64,000 nt of DNA from Arabidopsis thaliana (Eukaryota > Streptophyta > Magnoliopsida > Brassicales > Brassicaceae): positions 19,257,443-19,321,442 of the forward strand of contig NC_003071.7 in the NCBI RefSeq assembly GCF_000001735.4, written 5' to 3'. Position numbers and translations under genes: made by a program. The notes under the pieces were generated by a model. That model searched no databases and had not been told where the DNA came from. It was given only the letters and a program-made list of their open reading frames with translations. Below are positions 12,236 to 24,349 of the stretch, in pieces. Each line of letters opens with the position of its first letter. Position 1 is the stretch's first letter.

Positions 12236-14545
12236 ATGTCTGGGAGGTTGCTGAAGAAGGTTCTCCAGGAACATGAAGATTCGAAACTTCAGAAACATCA
12301 CGAAGAAGAAGAAGAAGAGGACGAAGAAGAATCAGGAGCCCGTTCTTCGATTAATCCATTCGATCTCTTGAACGATGGTGATGAAGATCCTGAGGTCAGT
12401 CTCTCAGATTTTGACGATTAGATTGTTCGGTAGATTTAGTATCTAGAATTTTATCCTCCTCCGTGTTCTAAAATAGCTAATGTGTTGATAAGTTTGAATG
12501 TAGATAGTTTCAATGGTTTGATCTTCAGATTCTTATGGTTTTTTATTCTGATGTCTAGAGCTGATTCATATTTTGTTGGTCGTAGGAGTAATGATTACAA
12601 AGTGTTTCTGTAACAATTGGGTTTGATTGCAGGAGATTGATGATGAGACTATAGCTGAGAAGAAGAACGAAGATGCGGATCATCAGTCAAGTGTCGCTGA
12701 TCATGTGCAGCCGGTGTCAAAGAATAAGTCGAAGAAAAAGAAAAAGAAGAAGAACAAAGAGAGTGGCTCTAATGTGCCTAAAGCTGAAATGACTTTGGAT
12801 GAAACTTTGGAAGCACTTGGTCTCAATGCTAACTCTAAGCAAGATAAGGTTCAGGAGACAAAACCAAATGCTGATTCTTCCAAAAAGGCTTCTTCACGAT
12901 TTGTGTTGGAAATAGATTCCAAGTATCTGAATCTTGAGAACGAGTTGAGGAGAACGTATGGTTCAAAGGCTATGCGATCATTTGAGAGTGAGAGTGGCTC
13001 TCAAGGTGGTAGTAGCTCTAGACGAGGGGGAAGGCGTGGAGTCCATCATATCACAAAGACGGTTCTGGTATCTCCAAAAGAGAATTGGTCTCGATGGGAT
13101 AGATCTTTCTCAATGGAGTTTCTAGAGACTAAAGATGGTAACAACTACTTCAGGTAACAATTTTTACAGCTTTTTGTTTTTTCGTTGGGTGTGTGTATAG
13201 AAAATACAGACATTGTAAATTTGTACATCTGATGAAATACTTTTCTTTTGATGTGTAGATATACCCATTCATCCTCATATGAGCAGGCTCAGAGAGCATT
13301 TCAGGCTGCACAAGCTATCCATGATTTGAATGGTGTAGCAAGTGTCCTTATACACAATCCTTACCATATTGAGTCGCTCATAACTATGGCGGATTACTTT
13401 AAGTTTGTAGGTGAGAATGATATGGCTGCAGATTCCATTGGAAAATGCTTGTACGGTTTGGAGCGTGCGTGGCATCCTATGTTCACTCCGTTCCAGGGTA
13501 ACTGCCGGTTGGAGTTTAACCACGATGAAAACAAGCTGTTCTTCAAGACGCTTTTCACTCACATGAGAAACATGGACAGGCGTGGCTGTCATAGGTCAGC
13601 GTTGGAGGTCTGCAAACTCTTGCTTTCCTTGGACACGAGTAATCCTGTGGGCGCTTTGTTTTGTGTGGACTACTTTGCTTTGAGAGCAGAGGAGTATGCG
13701 TGGCTGGAGCAATTCTCGGAGGAGTACCGAAATGATAACTCATTATGGCTCTTTCCGAATTTCTCTTATTCGCTTGCAATAGCACGAGTTTATCTTGAAA
13801 AGATGGAGCCTACCTCTTCCTCAGAAGCCACTCCCAGAGATACTTCGAAGCAAAGCTCTTTGGATCTCATGACGCAAGCTTTGAAGCTTCATCCAACAGT
13901 ACTCAACAAACTAGTGGAAAAAGTACCTTTAAAAGATCAGGCATGGACAAAGATACTCAAGCATTCTTACTTCCGATCAGATGAATCAAAGATCCCGTCT
14001 TTAGATCACCTCATCAAAATATATGTTGAGAGGAATTATCTTATATGGAGGCTTCCAGATGTACAGAAATTGCTTCGGAGCGCTGCTGATTTAGTCATTG
14101 AATCTCTGGAACAAGATGGAACCGAAGCTGAGAGCTGGCTTTGTGTAAGATTAGAAGCTTTCTCTTCTGAGAATAACCAGTAAGCGTTTTGAACTCTCAC
14201 TCACTTGTCAATTTCTTTTTTTTTGGCTAGAGCTGATCACGTATGGTTCTAACCCATTGCAGGTACTCTCATTTATCAACCCATGATTTCTCTGATTCGA
14301 TGCCAACTCTCCCACCAGACAATTTGCAGAACTTTGTGGCTGATCCAAGAATGGTGGGAGGAGAGCAAATGGCTGAAGGTGGCGGGAGAGGTCAACACCA
14401 AGCACCACCACCACGTCCACGTGATTTGGCAAATCGGAGTCCATTAGCTGTGTTGATTGAGTCAATACTTCCATGGGCTAATTTTGGAGATGGAGAGGAT
14501 GAGATTGCACATGATGCTCACCACCAACCAGACAACAATGGCTAA
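12236..14545 (+). CDS. TCF25 / Rqc1-like ribosome quality control protein
   Basis: Four exons: 12236-12394, 12633-13153, 13259-14179 and 14263-14545, giving 627 residues. The N-terminus is very acidic (runs of Glu/Asp around residues 22-33), followed by a lysine block near residues 83-96, then a conserved region from about residue 135 onward that corresponds to the Tcf25 family domain with helical repeats. In yeast and animals this family (Rqc1, TCF25/NULP1) is part of the ribosome quality control complex, which marks stalled nascent chains for degradation. That role in plants is inferred by homology. The C-terminal exon is Pro/His/Gly-rich and ends with an acidic tail. The start is the first ATG of the GC-richer leader. 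Confidence 0.9.
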
Positions 14546-14984
14546 TCAATGGCTCTAACTGAAGAAAGAAGAAAACTGCTTTAAAGTTTACAAAATGTGG
14601 CCTTCCTTTTGTTGTACAGTGCCATTTTGATGGTTTAGTCTATGGATCATTTGTTACTTGGGTAAATCGGACTTGGTCATTTTCGATTCATGTTCTGGTG
14701 GAATAATTGACAGCTTTCATTGCTCAAAGGCTCGGTTAAGGTTTGAGCCGGTTCACGATGTCAGGTCAAAATACTGCCACGTATTAAAATAAAAAAATGA
14801 AGAGTAATTATAGAAAATAAAGCTGTCTCATCTTCCTCAGTTCTCAGTTTGTCACCATCCTCGAGCAGCTTTTGAGCTTTGAAGGTATCGACTAAATTAT
14901 TATTATTATTTTTTTCTCCTAGACATTGTTACTCTTTGGGGATAAATTTTTTATCTTGTATAAGCTTATCCATCAGGTTCGAAA

Positions 14985-16414
14985 ATGGATCGAATTGCGT
15001 CTGCGACTTTCTCTTGCCCTGCGATTTCATTGTCCCGCGTCTGTAGAATCAGCCCTTTTGGCTTAAACATTAAAACCAACCATAGAAAGAGATTCTCGTG
15101 TCGAGTAGCTGTAGCTTCTGGAGAGACTTCGGCCAGGGTTTGTTCTCTGCACATTTTTGTTTTTGGCTCGTCTGAAACAAATGATTTGAGTATGTTTCGG
15201 TGATAACTCAGGTCGTCGTCGACAATGAACTTGACTTAGAACACAAGAAACACGATCTACTGAGAGCTGTTCAAGACACTCAACGAGGACTCACTGCCAC
15301 TTCTGATCAACGATCTATCATTGAGGAGGCTCTGGTACAGCCATTGCATTGGATACTGTTGATGTATGATATTGAGTGACGATGTTATATTCTTCAATGA
15401 GTCTGGATTTGGTAGAAACTTTTCAGGTGACTGTGGAAGGGTTTAATGGCGGTGAAGAAATTGATCCAGTGAAGTTAGATGGAACATGGAGGCTACAATA
15501 TACATCTGCACCTGATGTTGTTGTTCTGTTTGAAGCTGCTTCAAGACTTCCCTTCTTTCAGGTATATACTACTAATGATAATGAACAAAGCAGAGAGAGA
15601 CTTTAGTTTTGGGCTTCGGTTTTAATCCTGTGTGGATTTTGATCAGGTAGGGCAGGTCTTTCAGAAGTTTGAGTGCAGAGATAGATCCGACGGTGGGATC
15701 ATTCGGAATGTTGTTCAGTGGAGTCTTCCAAGCTTGTTGGAGGTTTTTGCTTCTCTACTTGTAACCACCCTTTCAATTTCATATATGTCCAGACAGTTAC
15801 TGTAAATGAATCCTTGGCAGGAGCAAGAAGGTGCAACACTTGTTGTTACCGCGAAATTTGATAAGGTCTCTAGTCGAAACATCTACCTTCAGTTTGAAGA
15901 GGTCAGTTAATTGTCTGCCTTTCGAAGCCTTCAGTATTTTGTTTAGCCAGAAGCAATCTGAATCCAGTTCCATGGAATCCTTGCAGATAAGTGTTAGAAA
16001 CATTAACATCAATGAGCAGCTTCAAGCTCTTATCGCACCTGCAATACTTCCACGCTCATTTCTAAGCCTACAGGTGAAACAAAACACACTTTCTAGTACC
16101 AATGCATGGAAACCAAGACGAACATGCTAATAACTTTTTACTGGTTTTCCAGCTTTTGCAGTTTATCCGTACTTTCAAAGCTCAGATTCCAGTAAACGCA
16201 ACCAGCCCAGGAAGGTATACAATGATCTTTGTTTATTTTCCATAACCTATGTTTTAAGATATGACTATGGATGCTAAAGATGTTCCTCTAATACAGGAGA
16301 TCTGTAGGTGGATTGTATTACCTATCGTATCTCGATAACAACATGCTTTTGGGACGGTCTGTAGGAGGAGGAGGAGTATTTGTCTTTACAAAATCTCAAC
16401 CCCTCGAGCTGTGA
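14985..16414 (+). CDS. FBN8: Plastid-lipid-associated protein / fibrillin 8
   Basis: Eight exons: 14985-15137, 15212-15334, 15427-15561, 15647-15742, 15821-15901, 15987-16073, 16153-16214 and 16297-16414, giving 284 residues. The first 45 or so residues are Ser/Arg-rich with few acidic residues, as in chloroplast transit peptides. The rest matches the PAP/fibrillin fold: LDGTWRLQYTSAPD opens the lipocalin-like core, and the conserved end includes GGLYYLSYLDNNMLLGR. Fibrillins bind lipids and sit on plastoglobules or thylakoids. The particular lipid cargo of this member is not evident. The gene is also known as PAP8 in the plastid-lipid-associated nomenclature, not to be confused with purple acid phosphatase. 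Confidence 0.93.
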
Positions 16415-16575
16415 GCATCAGACAAATCTATAAAACTCTGTTTTTGACTGTATAATCACAGAAAAAAGAAGAACATTATGTTAGCAGATTCTGTTTATGT
16501 ACAATCTATTCGGGTTTTATTGAAGATCTTGTACAATATAGCAAAAATGTTACTACATTCAACCACGGACTGAAT

Positions 16576-19500
16576 TCAACCAAGCAGACTGCTCCATAGT
16601 TCTTTAAGAGATATATAAGCCTGAGGACAAGGAACAGCCTGTAACTTGGTGTTGCTATCGACCAGTGTCTCTGTTACTAGACCAAGTCTCACCAACGTGC
16701 TTATAGCTTTTTCTACTCGCATCTCAACCTGTTAGTAGTTTTTAGTGAGTCAGCAACAAGGTTTAGTAATGTTGCTATAAGAGTTCAGTTTAAAACAGAC
16801 CTTTATTTTGAAAGTGTCATACATGAATCTCTCGCATCTATCTCCAACTCCTTTATAAGACATATTCTGCAGGCAAATAGTTTATTCATAAGCATCGTTG
16901 ATCGTTGATAGAGCTTGAAGTTGAGCTATCCGACATGAGGCATGGCATTAAGACAAAAGAGTGACTGGTTATGTCTAACCTGATTTTTTCCCGCTTGGAG
17001 AATAATTGCATATGTCAATATTGCCTCCTTGTACTGCAGATAGGGAGTAATTGGAGTAAAAAACCATTAAGCAAAAGATTTTCCAATACGAAATCGTTCA
17101 TGCATATTTTCAAAGGTATAAGAAAGGGAGAAATGAATGAGATCTTGCCTGTTGCTGCTCCGAGGCATCCAATAGGAAATGGACAGAGCCAAAGCCACTG
17201 GCTAAGGTTTTCTCATAAAGTGTCTTGTTTACTAGCAACTGAGGAAGTAGATCAATTGCAAGGGATATTTTCAAAATTTAGCACTAAGACCCATTATAGT
17301 AAAGAGAGTATGATTATGAGTTTCAACTCACTTGATATCTATCCCATGTCTGCTTGTAACCCAAAACCACTCGTGTTGCATATATTACCAGAGCTGTGAC
17401 GGCGATCACGTCAAGAAAGAATGCTGATCTGTGTAGCAAAGGACTAATCTTAATTCTTTGTATTAGGCGGCTTAGAAGGAAGAGGATGAGAGATATACGG
17501 GGATGATGAGATGTTCTCAAACTTGTAGTTTACAAAGTATGCCGTAAGTCCCAGAATACTAGCAATATCCAGACGTACCTAACAAAAGATTCCAAGAATT
17601 GGGTCAACAAAGATAATATAAACAAAATTGTGTCTGTAATGCAACCACACTTACTGTATCTATGATGCGAAAGTAAAGCTTCTTGTGAGGGAAAATTACC
17701 TACATACAACAGTGAAAGAAAAAATGGTGGTGAAAACTACAGGGAAAAGCTCACTGGCAGAAAAGAAACATGAGACACTCATGATGTAGATGTACTATTC
17801 TGACAGGTAAATCTGGAATTGGAATTCTTTCAAATATCTCCAATTGTAATGATGATCGTGTTTCATCTTTATTCTTATCATCTTTTTCACTCGCATCCTT
17901 CGTGTAAAGCAAAATTAGCTCTTCAAACGCAGGCTCCTATTCACCAAAGAGCAAAATCAAACAGACTCATCTAATGAATGTGATCCTGCGGCCATAGCTT
18001 ATGATTCATGCATATAAAGAAGTTTGACTACAGACTGAAACATATGCTATTACTTTTCGTATAAAGAGAATACCTGCAGAGTTGAAGGTGATAAAAGAAT
18101 GGAAATTGAAGTTTTTATTCTTTTCCAGATATCATTTCCACAAGCTTTCTTTGAAGCAGGTTTCCATATATCAGCCAGTGTCATCCTTGATAAGAAAATC
18201 GGCCTGAGTGAAGAATAATTTACTTCTTAGCTCAAATCTCTAATCAGGTTTAGAAAAAATAATGCAATGAATTTTGTGTTTGATTTTATAGTTCAACGAC
18301 ATGCTCAAACAAGTGCTACAAACACATTTAGGAACTTTCAGACTTGTTTTTAGATTTTTACTAAGGAACATACAGGTTCGTTCGGGCAATCAAATCCATG
18401 AAAAACATATCTGATATTGACATAGAGATTCTTCACCTTCAACAAATAGAGACCAAAACACAACGGCAATGATGAGTGAGAAAAAGGCCACGCACCTTAA
18501 ATAAGGTTCAGATGAACTACTATCATTAGCTAGCTGAGATGGTGTTTCATAATCACGAGAAATGAAACCAATCCATCCAAGCAACTTTCTGAAGAGCTTT
18601 GCGCGAGGACCAACAGGTGTCAGAAGCCCCTCATATCGACTGACCGCCCTTTGTGCTGCTAACTGCATGGGGAGGACAGAATCTGGAAGGAAGCCATCTT
18701 TCAAGAAATTATCAGAAGTTTGGTCAAGATATGATTCCTTAAAAAGGGATAGGTCCTTGAGCCAAACTTTCATTCCCTCTGATAAATCTTGAATTTCTTG
18801 AGTTTGAGAAGCCTCACTTAACGCCTGTTTATCAAATTTGAAGAAAAAATGTTATTCAGATGAACGAGATAGATTTGATTATCCGAGAATTTGATTGTCT
18901 GTACGTTACCTTTATTACACTTAACTGCATGTATGCAATGGTCATATAACATAGTATTTGCCTCACTAAATAGGGATCATACCTTGTTTATCAATTTTCC
19001 AACTTTTCTCAAGGGTTTTGCAATAGTAGAGAAGATTACTTGTAGAACTTTAGACTGGATATAGTCTAGCTTCTCCACAAGTAACAAACCCTTCTCCTTC
19101 TCAGTTGCAAATCCACGCCTGTAAAGAAGATGAAATTCGTAAGCAGATTTTCCGTACAGAACTAGATAGCACATTTTAGTAGTGCATCAAAAGATATAAA
19201 AATTACCTGAAAACAATAGCATTGGACTCTGACGCCTTCTTCCAATCAACATATACAGGCAAAGTAAGAAGGTAATCCGTGTTAAGAGCCGAGGTCAATG
19301 CCAAATCCCTAGCTGAAAGCTCTTCAAAACCGGCATTGTCTAGGAGCTGAATGAAAGAACGCTGGAACCGGGTTGCAGCCATTACACTGCATTAGAGTAT
19401 TGTCAAGTTATATTCAGATTTTCAAAACACCAATCTCAAATCTTCTATCAATGAAAGACTTCAGTGATAGGTTCTAATACCTTTCAGCGGAACGTTTCTT

Positions 19501-20265
19501 TGCATGTTTGCCAGAGGAAATTAAAAAGTTCCAAATGTCGAAACCATCAGCCAAAGGGAATGATAAACCTTCGTATCCATTAACACTCCTAGGTTCAGAG
19601 TTCTTAAGTTCCTCCTCTGAGTCAATTTCTCCATCTGAAGTTGAACTTTCTTCATCACCCGATGAATCACCACCCAGTCTTTACCTCCTCTAGGGACTGA
19701 GTAGCGACGAAATCGGCTCTCATCTGCTCTAAAATCCTCTTATGCTCCGCGTGAAGGATAGAGTCTAAGCACCTAAAGAGTTCCAAAAACAGCTCAAGAG
19801 AGACTCCAATAAACAAATTCACGTTAGTTTAGGAGATTTATAATTAGCTTACGAGGAAAGGAGGAGGAAGATATCAGCGTCTCCTCCGTCTTGAGAATCG
19901 AGAAGCTTCGTTACAATACCATTAACGAGATCAGACTTGGAGACATTGATGTATTTCTCACGAGGAACATGAATACTCGAAATCCCCTCCTCCTCCTCCG
20001 AATCGTCATCTTCTACTCCTCCTTCACCTCCATCTTCCGCCGAGGGAAGCTCATCTTCCACCTTCCAGCCACCGCCGTTTTTAAGCTCAGTTAAGCTACC
20101 AACCGCTCTTTCCGATTCTCCAGAAACTACATCAATAGGTGAAAAAGTTGCCGCCTCCGTAAGTCGACAACGAACTAACCGACGACGCAAAGACGGCGAC
20201 GACGACGGCTTAGATCGAGATGGAAGAGCGACGAAGCTAGTAGTGAGGTTTCGAAGAGATAACAT
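16576..20265 (-). CDS. DUF3754 membrane protein, probably plastid-targeted
   Basis: Fifteen exons on the minus strand: 20265-19853, 19772-19685, 19614-19481, 19386-19207, 19118-18983, 18824-18496, 18203-18074, 17936-17805, 17699-17655, 17578-17499, 17428-17332, 17238-17149, 17033-16980, 16866-16801 and 16728-16576, giving 708 residues. The N-terminus is Ser/Arg-rich like a chloroplast transit peptide. An acidic stretch follows, then a region with the DUF3754 family pattern. A clear membrane span lies near residues 558-577 (AFFLDVIAVTALVIYATRVV), with a weaker hydrophobic segment just before it. No catalytic motif is seen and the function is unknown. Two introns (after exons 2 and 10) are only 70 bases, and the intron after exon 12 begins with GC instead of GT. 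The acceptor of the first short intron was chosen to keep the frame. Confidence 0.87.
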
Positions 20266-20663
20266 AATGAATCTGAATCTTTAGCTGAAACGAGAGATTC
20301 AGTACACATTCGCAGAAGATTCGTGACCATTGAAGAAGAAGCAAAAGAAGAAGCCGGAGAATTGGATTTTGATTAGCTCCGCCCAGAAAATAAAAAATCG
20401 AATAAAGACGAAATTGTAAATTAACGGCTCAAAACGACCCACACGCGTTGACTTTTTCAGGTGAGAAGACCTTCTAGCTCATTCAGAGGATTCTGATTCT
20501 AGTTGTAACTAACATTTTCATAAATAGCTATTTTGATCAATTTTGGATTGGGAAGAAGGAAAAACAGAATTAGGCCTTCTTTTTTTGAACTTCCGGGAAA
20601 TTGAAAGATTGTTTGAAAACAATAAGCCAAAACCTAATTTTTTTTTTTTTGTGTTTGGTTAAT

Positions 20664-23479
20664 TTATCTATTGAATTTTTGTTTTCTCTCTGGATAATAT
20701 TGTCCAGACGAGCGCCAAATCCTTCCTTCAAGTGACACAACCATGACAGAGACATCATCATGGTACTTCCTTCTATCTCCTTGAGGAATATCCAACAGAT
20801 CATGAAACTCCATTCCTGCCAAATATGTTGGTTTTATTTTCACATTAACCGGCTGCTTAACCGTACTAAACCAATCATTGATTAGTTGTTAAAACTGTAC
20901 CGTTCTTGGTGGCAGCACGAGAGAGAAGCTCTGCAATGAGGTATTGAGCAGGATCGCCTTCAGGAACGTTTTCGATGAACCAAGTCACGTGAGCAACAAC
21001 CTCTTCGTTGCTGAAGTATTCATACAATCCATCCGAGGATAAAACCATGAAACGATCGCTTGAAGTCAGTCTGTGATGGACGGTACACGGTTCGCATGTG
21101 ATGTACGGGTCTGTTCCAATGTACTCTACTTGGAACATCTCAAGCAAAGCTTCATTGAAATTTGGCTGCAAGCATGGAATCGTTAGAAGATGAACTAGTC
21201 TTAATGTGATTTGGTTATCAAAGTTTGTTTGTACCTTTTTGAGAAATCCAGCACCGAAAGCTCGAGTGACTTTTAGTTGGCCTTTGACTCTATCTTTAAG
21301 TATCGACTGGTCATCTTCCGGATGTTCAGATCTAATCCGCCAAATTTCCTGAAACAGGTAAAGAAACTTGCTTTTTGGCAAACCAGAGCCAAAGTCTTGC
21401 ACTTTCACTACTATTCAGATGAATTAGTCAGAGATATACCTCTTCCACACTTGTGCTATGGTCACTTGATAGTTGAACTGCTCTCATCTTTAACCGGTAA
21501 GAGGTCACATCTCTGTTTTTGTTTGACACACTGATTGGAGTTGCTTGATTGTGTATTGGAGATTCCTCTGATATTCTATCCAGTTCAATACGCACAAGTG
21601 ATTCTCGAGACCTACTCTTATGCCCGATACCCTCATCATTCCCAAAACCAGGATTAGAGTGACGATCATGGAGCCTTTCTTGGGCTAAGATAGCCCGACT
21701 ATCCCCAACGTTCATCACGTAAACATCTTGATCTTTCATTAGCATTACAAGAACACATGAACCCATTAGCGCGAGCTCTGGGTTTATGTCAAGAGACTTC
21801 TCTACCATATCCATGTACGCCTCTTCAGTACTCTCTAGTGCTCTAGCCATTGCTCTTAGAACAGCATCATGGTCCACAGTCCCTGACCAGCGTCTCCTAA
21901 TCGGTCCCGATGACTCCACTATCTTCTCTTCAACGCAAATCCCTTCTTCCCTGTGCCAATCATAACTCCATGGAAACAGTTTTTTCCGCAAAGACTTCTG
22001 TTTTTGATACATTCTTCTTATCTTAGAGCTTATCTGTGATTTTTTAGTCCCATGCCTTTGTCCCGAGTTCGGAATCCCATCAAGAGCACTACGGTCGGTG
22101 GTACAAGGATCATTTCCAGCTCCTCCACCTGAAGTAGATGGATTTTCAACCTGATTGGTCATATTGTTTAGAGCGACATTCCCTCCATATCGTTTAAGCC
22201 CGATTTCTTCTCCTTCCCACTGTTCCAATTGAAGTAGCTCGTAAAGTCTCATGCTTTTCTTGCCAGGACCAGCTGAGTCTCCAGGTGGACCATCAGCAAT
22301 CTGAGTATCGGTATTTCCAAGGCTACTGATATCATCAATCATAACCTCCTCACTTTCTGCCACTACTGACTTTGAATGCTGCTCACTGATAGATTCTGGA
22401 TCACACATGTTCTCTTCTGTAGGAGGTTCCTGGTCAGGCTGCAATTGATTATCTTCAGATGGCTCTTCATAATCCCAAAGAAGACCTTCCAATTCCTTGT
22501 CAATAGCTTTATAAAGATGACTCATTACGAAATCTGGAGCATCCGGTCCACTAAACCCATCATATATCCCGATAAAGAGCCATCCTTGTTCCTCCGAAAG
22601 CACAACGTGAACCCTATCTTCTCCAGCTTTCCCATGAGCCCATTGCAAGTTACGGTTGCTCTCTAGACAACTTTCAGGGTCTTCACCATGTAGCTTACCG
22701 TCCTTTCCAACAGCCCAGGAAACCCTAGTCTCTGGATGCAAGAAGAAGCGATGCATCCAACTTAACCCTCCAGATCGTCTAGAAAATGTCCTTGCTAATG
22801 TACTTTTCATTGGTCCGCTCACACTCCTCATAAAACGCTGAAACCGAGGCTTTTTACGTCTAAAAGAAAGAGGCGCAGAGAAATTAGATCTATCAGATAC
22901 ATCAAGGGGTCCAGACATTACTCCTTTTTCAATAGGCCCAGACATGAAACCGTTGTTTCTATCCAAAGGACCAGATGCAAAACCTCTCTCTAGAGGCCCG
23001 GACATGAATCCGTTTAAGGGTCCCGAACCACCACGAGGGAGCGGCTGCAAAGGAATAGAAGCAAACGAGGAAGTGCTCTCAAATGAAGCAGCAGGCTCCA
23101 AAACGTCACTTGAACACAATGCCATTTGATTCCCAGTCCTAGCCGTGGAAACATTGGCACTAACCGAAGCACCTGAGATTGCCTTAAACGTAGTTTCCGC
23201 CAAACCTTTACTGTTGTGTCTATTCAAGAAAGAAGGATCATCAACGATATCGTTTCGAAAAGACCCAGTGAGTGTCTCAGAATCAATAGTGCTTGAATCA
23301 ATGGTGAACCTCTCCGAGTTAGACGGAGTAATATCAGGAGACTCAAAGATGCTTGGCCTAACGTAGCAAAAGGAATGGCCTAAACCTTCATCTAAAGGTT
23401 CCAGAAACTCCAAATCAACACCGTTTTTGTCATTAGACGGCACGAAACAACCAACAACACGGGAAGTCCCGTTTCCCAT
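20664..23479 (-). CDS. POL: POLTERGEIST protein phosphatase 2C
   Basis: Four exons: 23479-21440, 21348-21235, 21165-20901 and 20815-20664, giving 856 residues. The start gives MGNGTS, a good N-myristoylation site (Gly2), matching the known plasma-membrane location. Residues 152-192 hold about five copies of an (M)SGPL-type repeat. PP2C motifs follow: GEDR at 286-289, DGFSG at 307-311, GDSRA at 592-596, TRAFG at 708-712, SSDGLYEYF near 761-769 and DD at 826-827. A long acidic and Ser-rich insert separates the second and third motifs, which is characteristic of the POL/PLL group. POL dephosphorylates Ser/Thr and acts downstream of CLAVATA1-type receptors to hold stem-cell fate through WUSCHEL. 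A transcribed leader probably reaches toward 24,350. Confidence 0.96.
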
Positions 23480-24349
23480 CACTCAGGCAATACTACAAAC
23501 ACCTTGGAGGCACAATCTCATCATAAACCTCTAAAGAGTTTCCGCAATTTCCAGCACCACAACACTTAACAAGAGGCGAAATTCTTATAAAGCCTACAAA
23601 GATTCGACGCGTTATGCAGAATCCAAGCATCATCTGAAGCTCAATCTCTGAACATTAAAACGCAAACAAGCACCTGATAGTATCAAATTCGGATTTTTTT
23701 AAAAATCAGCTGAATGCCCACAAAAGCTTTGGATTCTGAGGTCTTGAAATGGAAACAGAAACAGTGATCTGACCTGTTGAAGAAGGAGATGGATCATCAA
23801 GCAGAAACTGGAAACAGATCTAAAGGAGCGGCAAAGAGAAGACAGTGTTGTATTGAACACATCGGAAGCAAAATAGAGACAGTAAACAAGGGGAAAAAAC
23901 ACCCCTTTAGATTTCTTCTATGGGAATCTGACAAAAAGTACCCATTTTTAAAAACTAATTATACAAAAACAAAAAAAAACAATTATACCCATTTTTTAAA
24001 AAAGAAAAAAAAAAAGGAAGAAGACCCAGATTGAGATTGAACCATGCAGAGACGACCAGCTGTTAAAGATCCAAGCTTTTCAGGGGAAAAAAAAGAAGCT
24101 AAAACCCAGAAACCCCTCTTTCAGATATGTTACGGAGAAACCAAGATTCAAAATCGAAAATTAGTAGAGTCACAATCCAAATAGAGCTGAAGAAGAGGGG
24201 AAAAAGAAGAAGCTTGAAGCTGCTGCAACAGGTTTGATTTTGATTTAAGCAGGTCAAGAATTATGTATGATTTCACCTTTTTCTTTTAATTTCCTTAAGC
24301 TCATAGGTGAGAGTGAGCAGAGAAGAAAAGAGTTGTCTCGGGCTTTTCA

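Noticed and set aside
17429-17498. Apparent frameshift with in-frame stop in the DUF3754 gene
   Set aside because: A 70-base GT-AG intron (GTATATC to CACAG) restores the frame and gives a continuous membrane span, so the gene is not broken.
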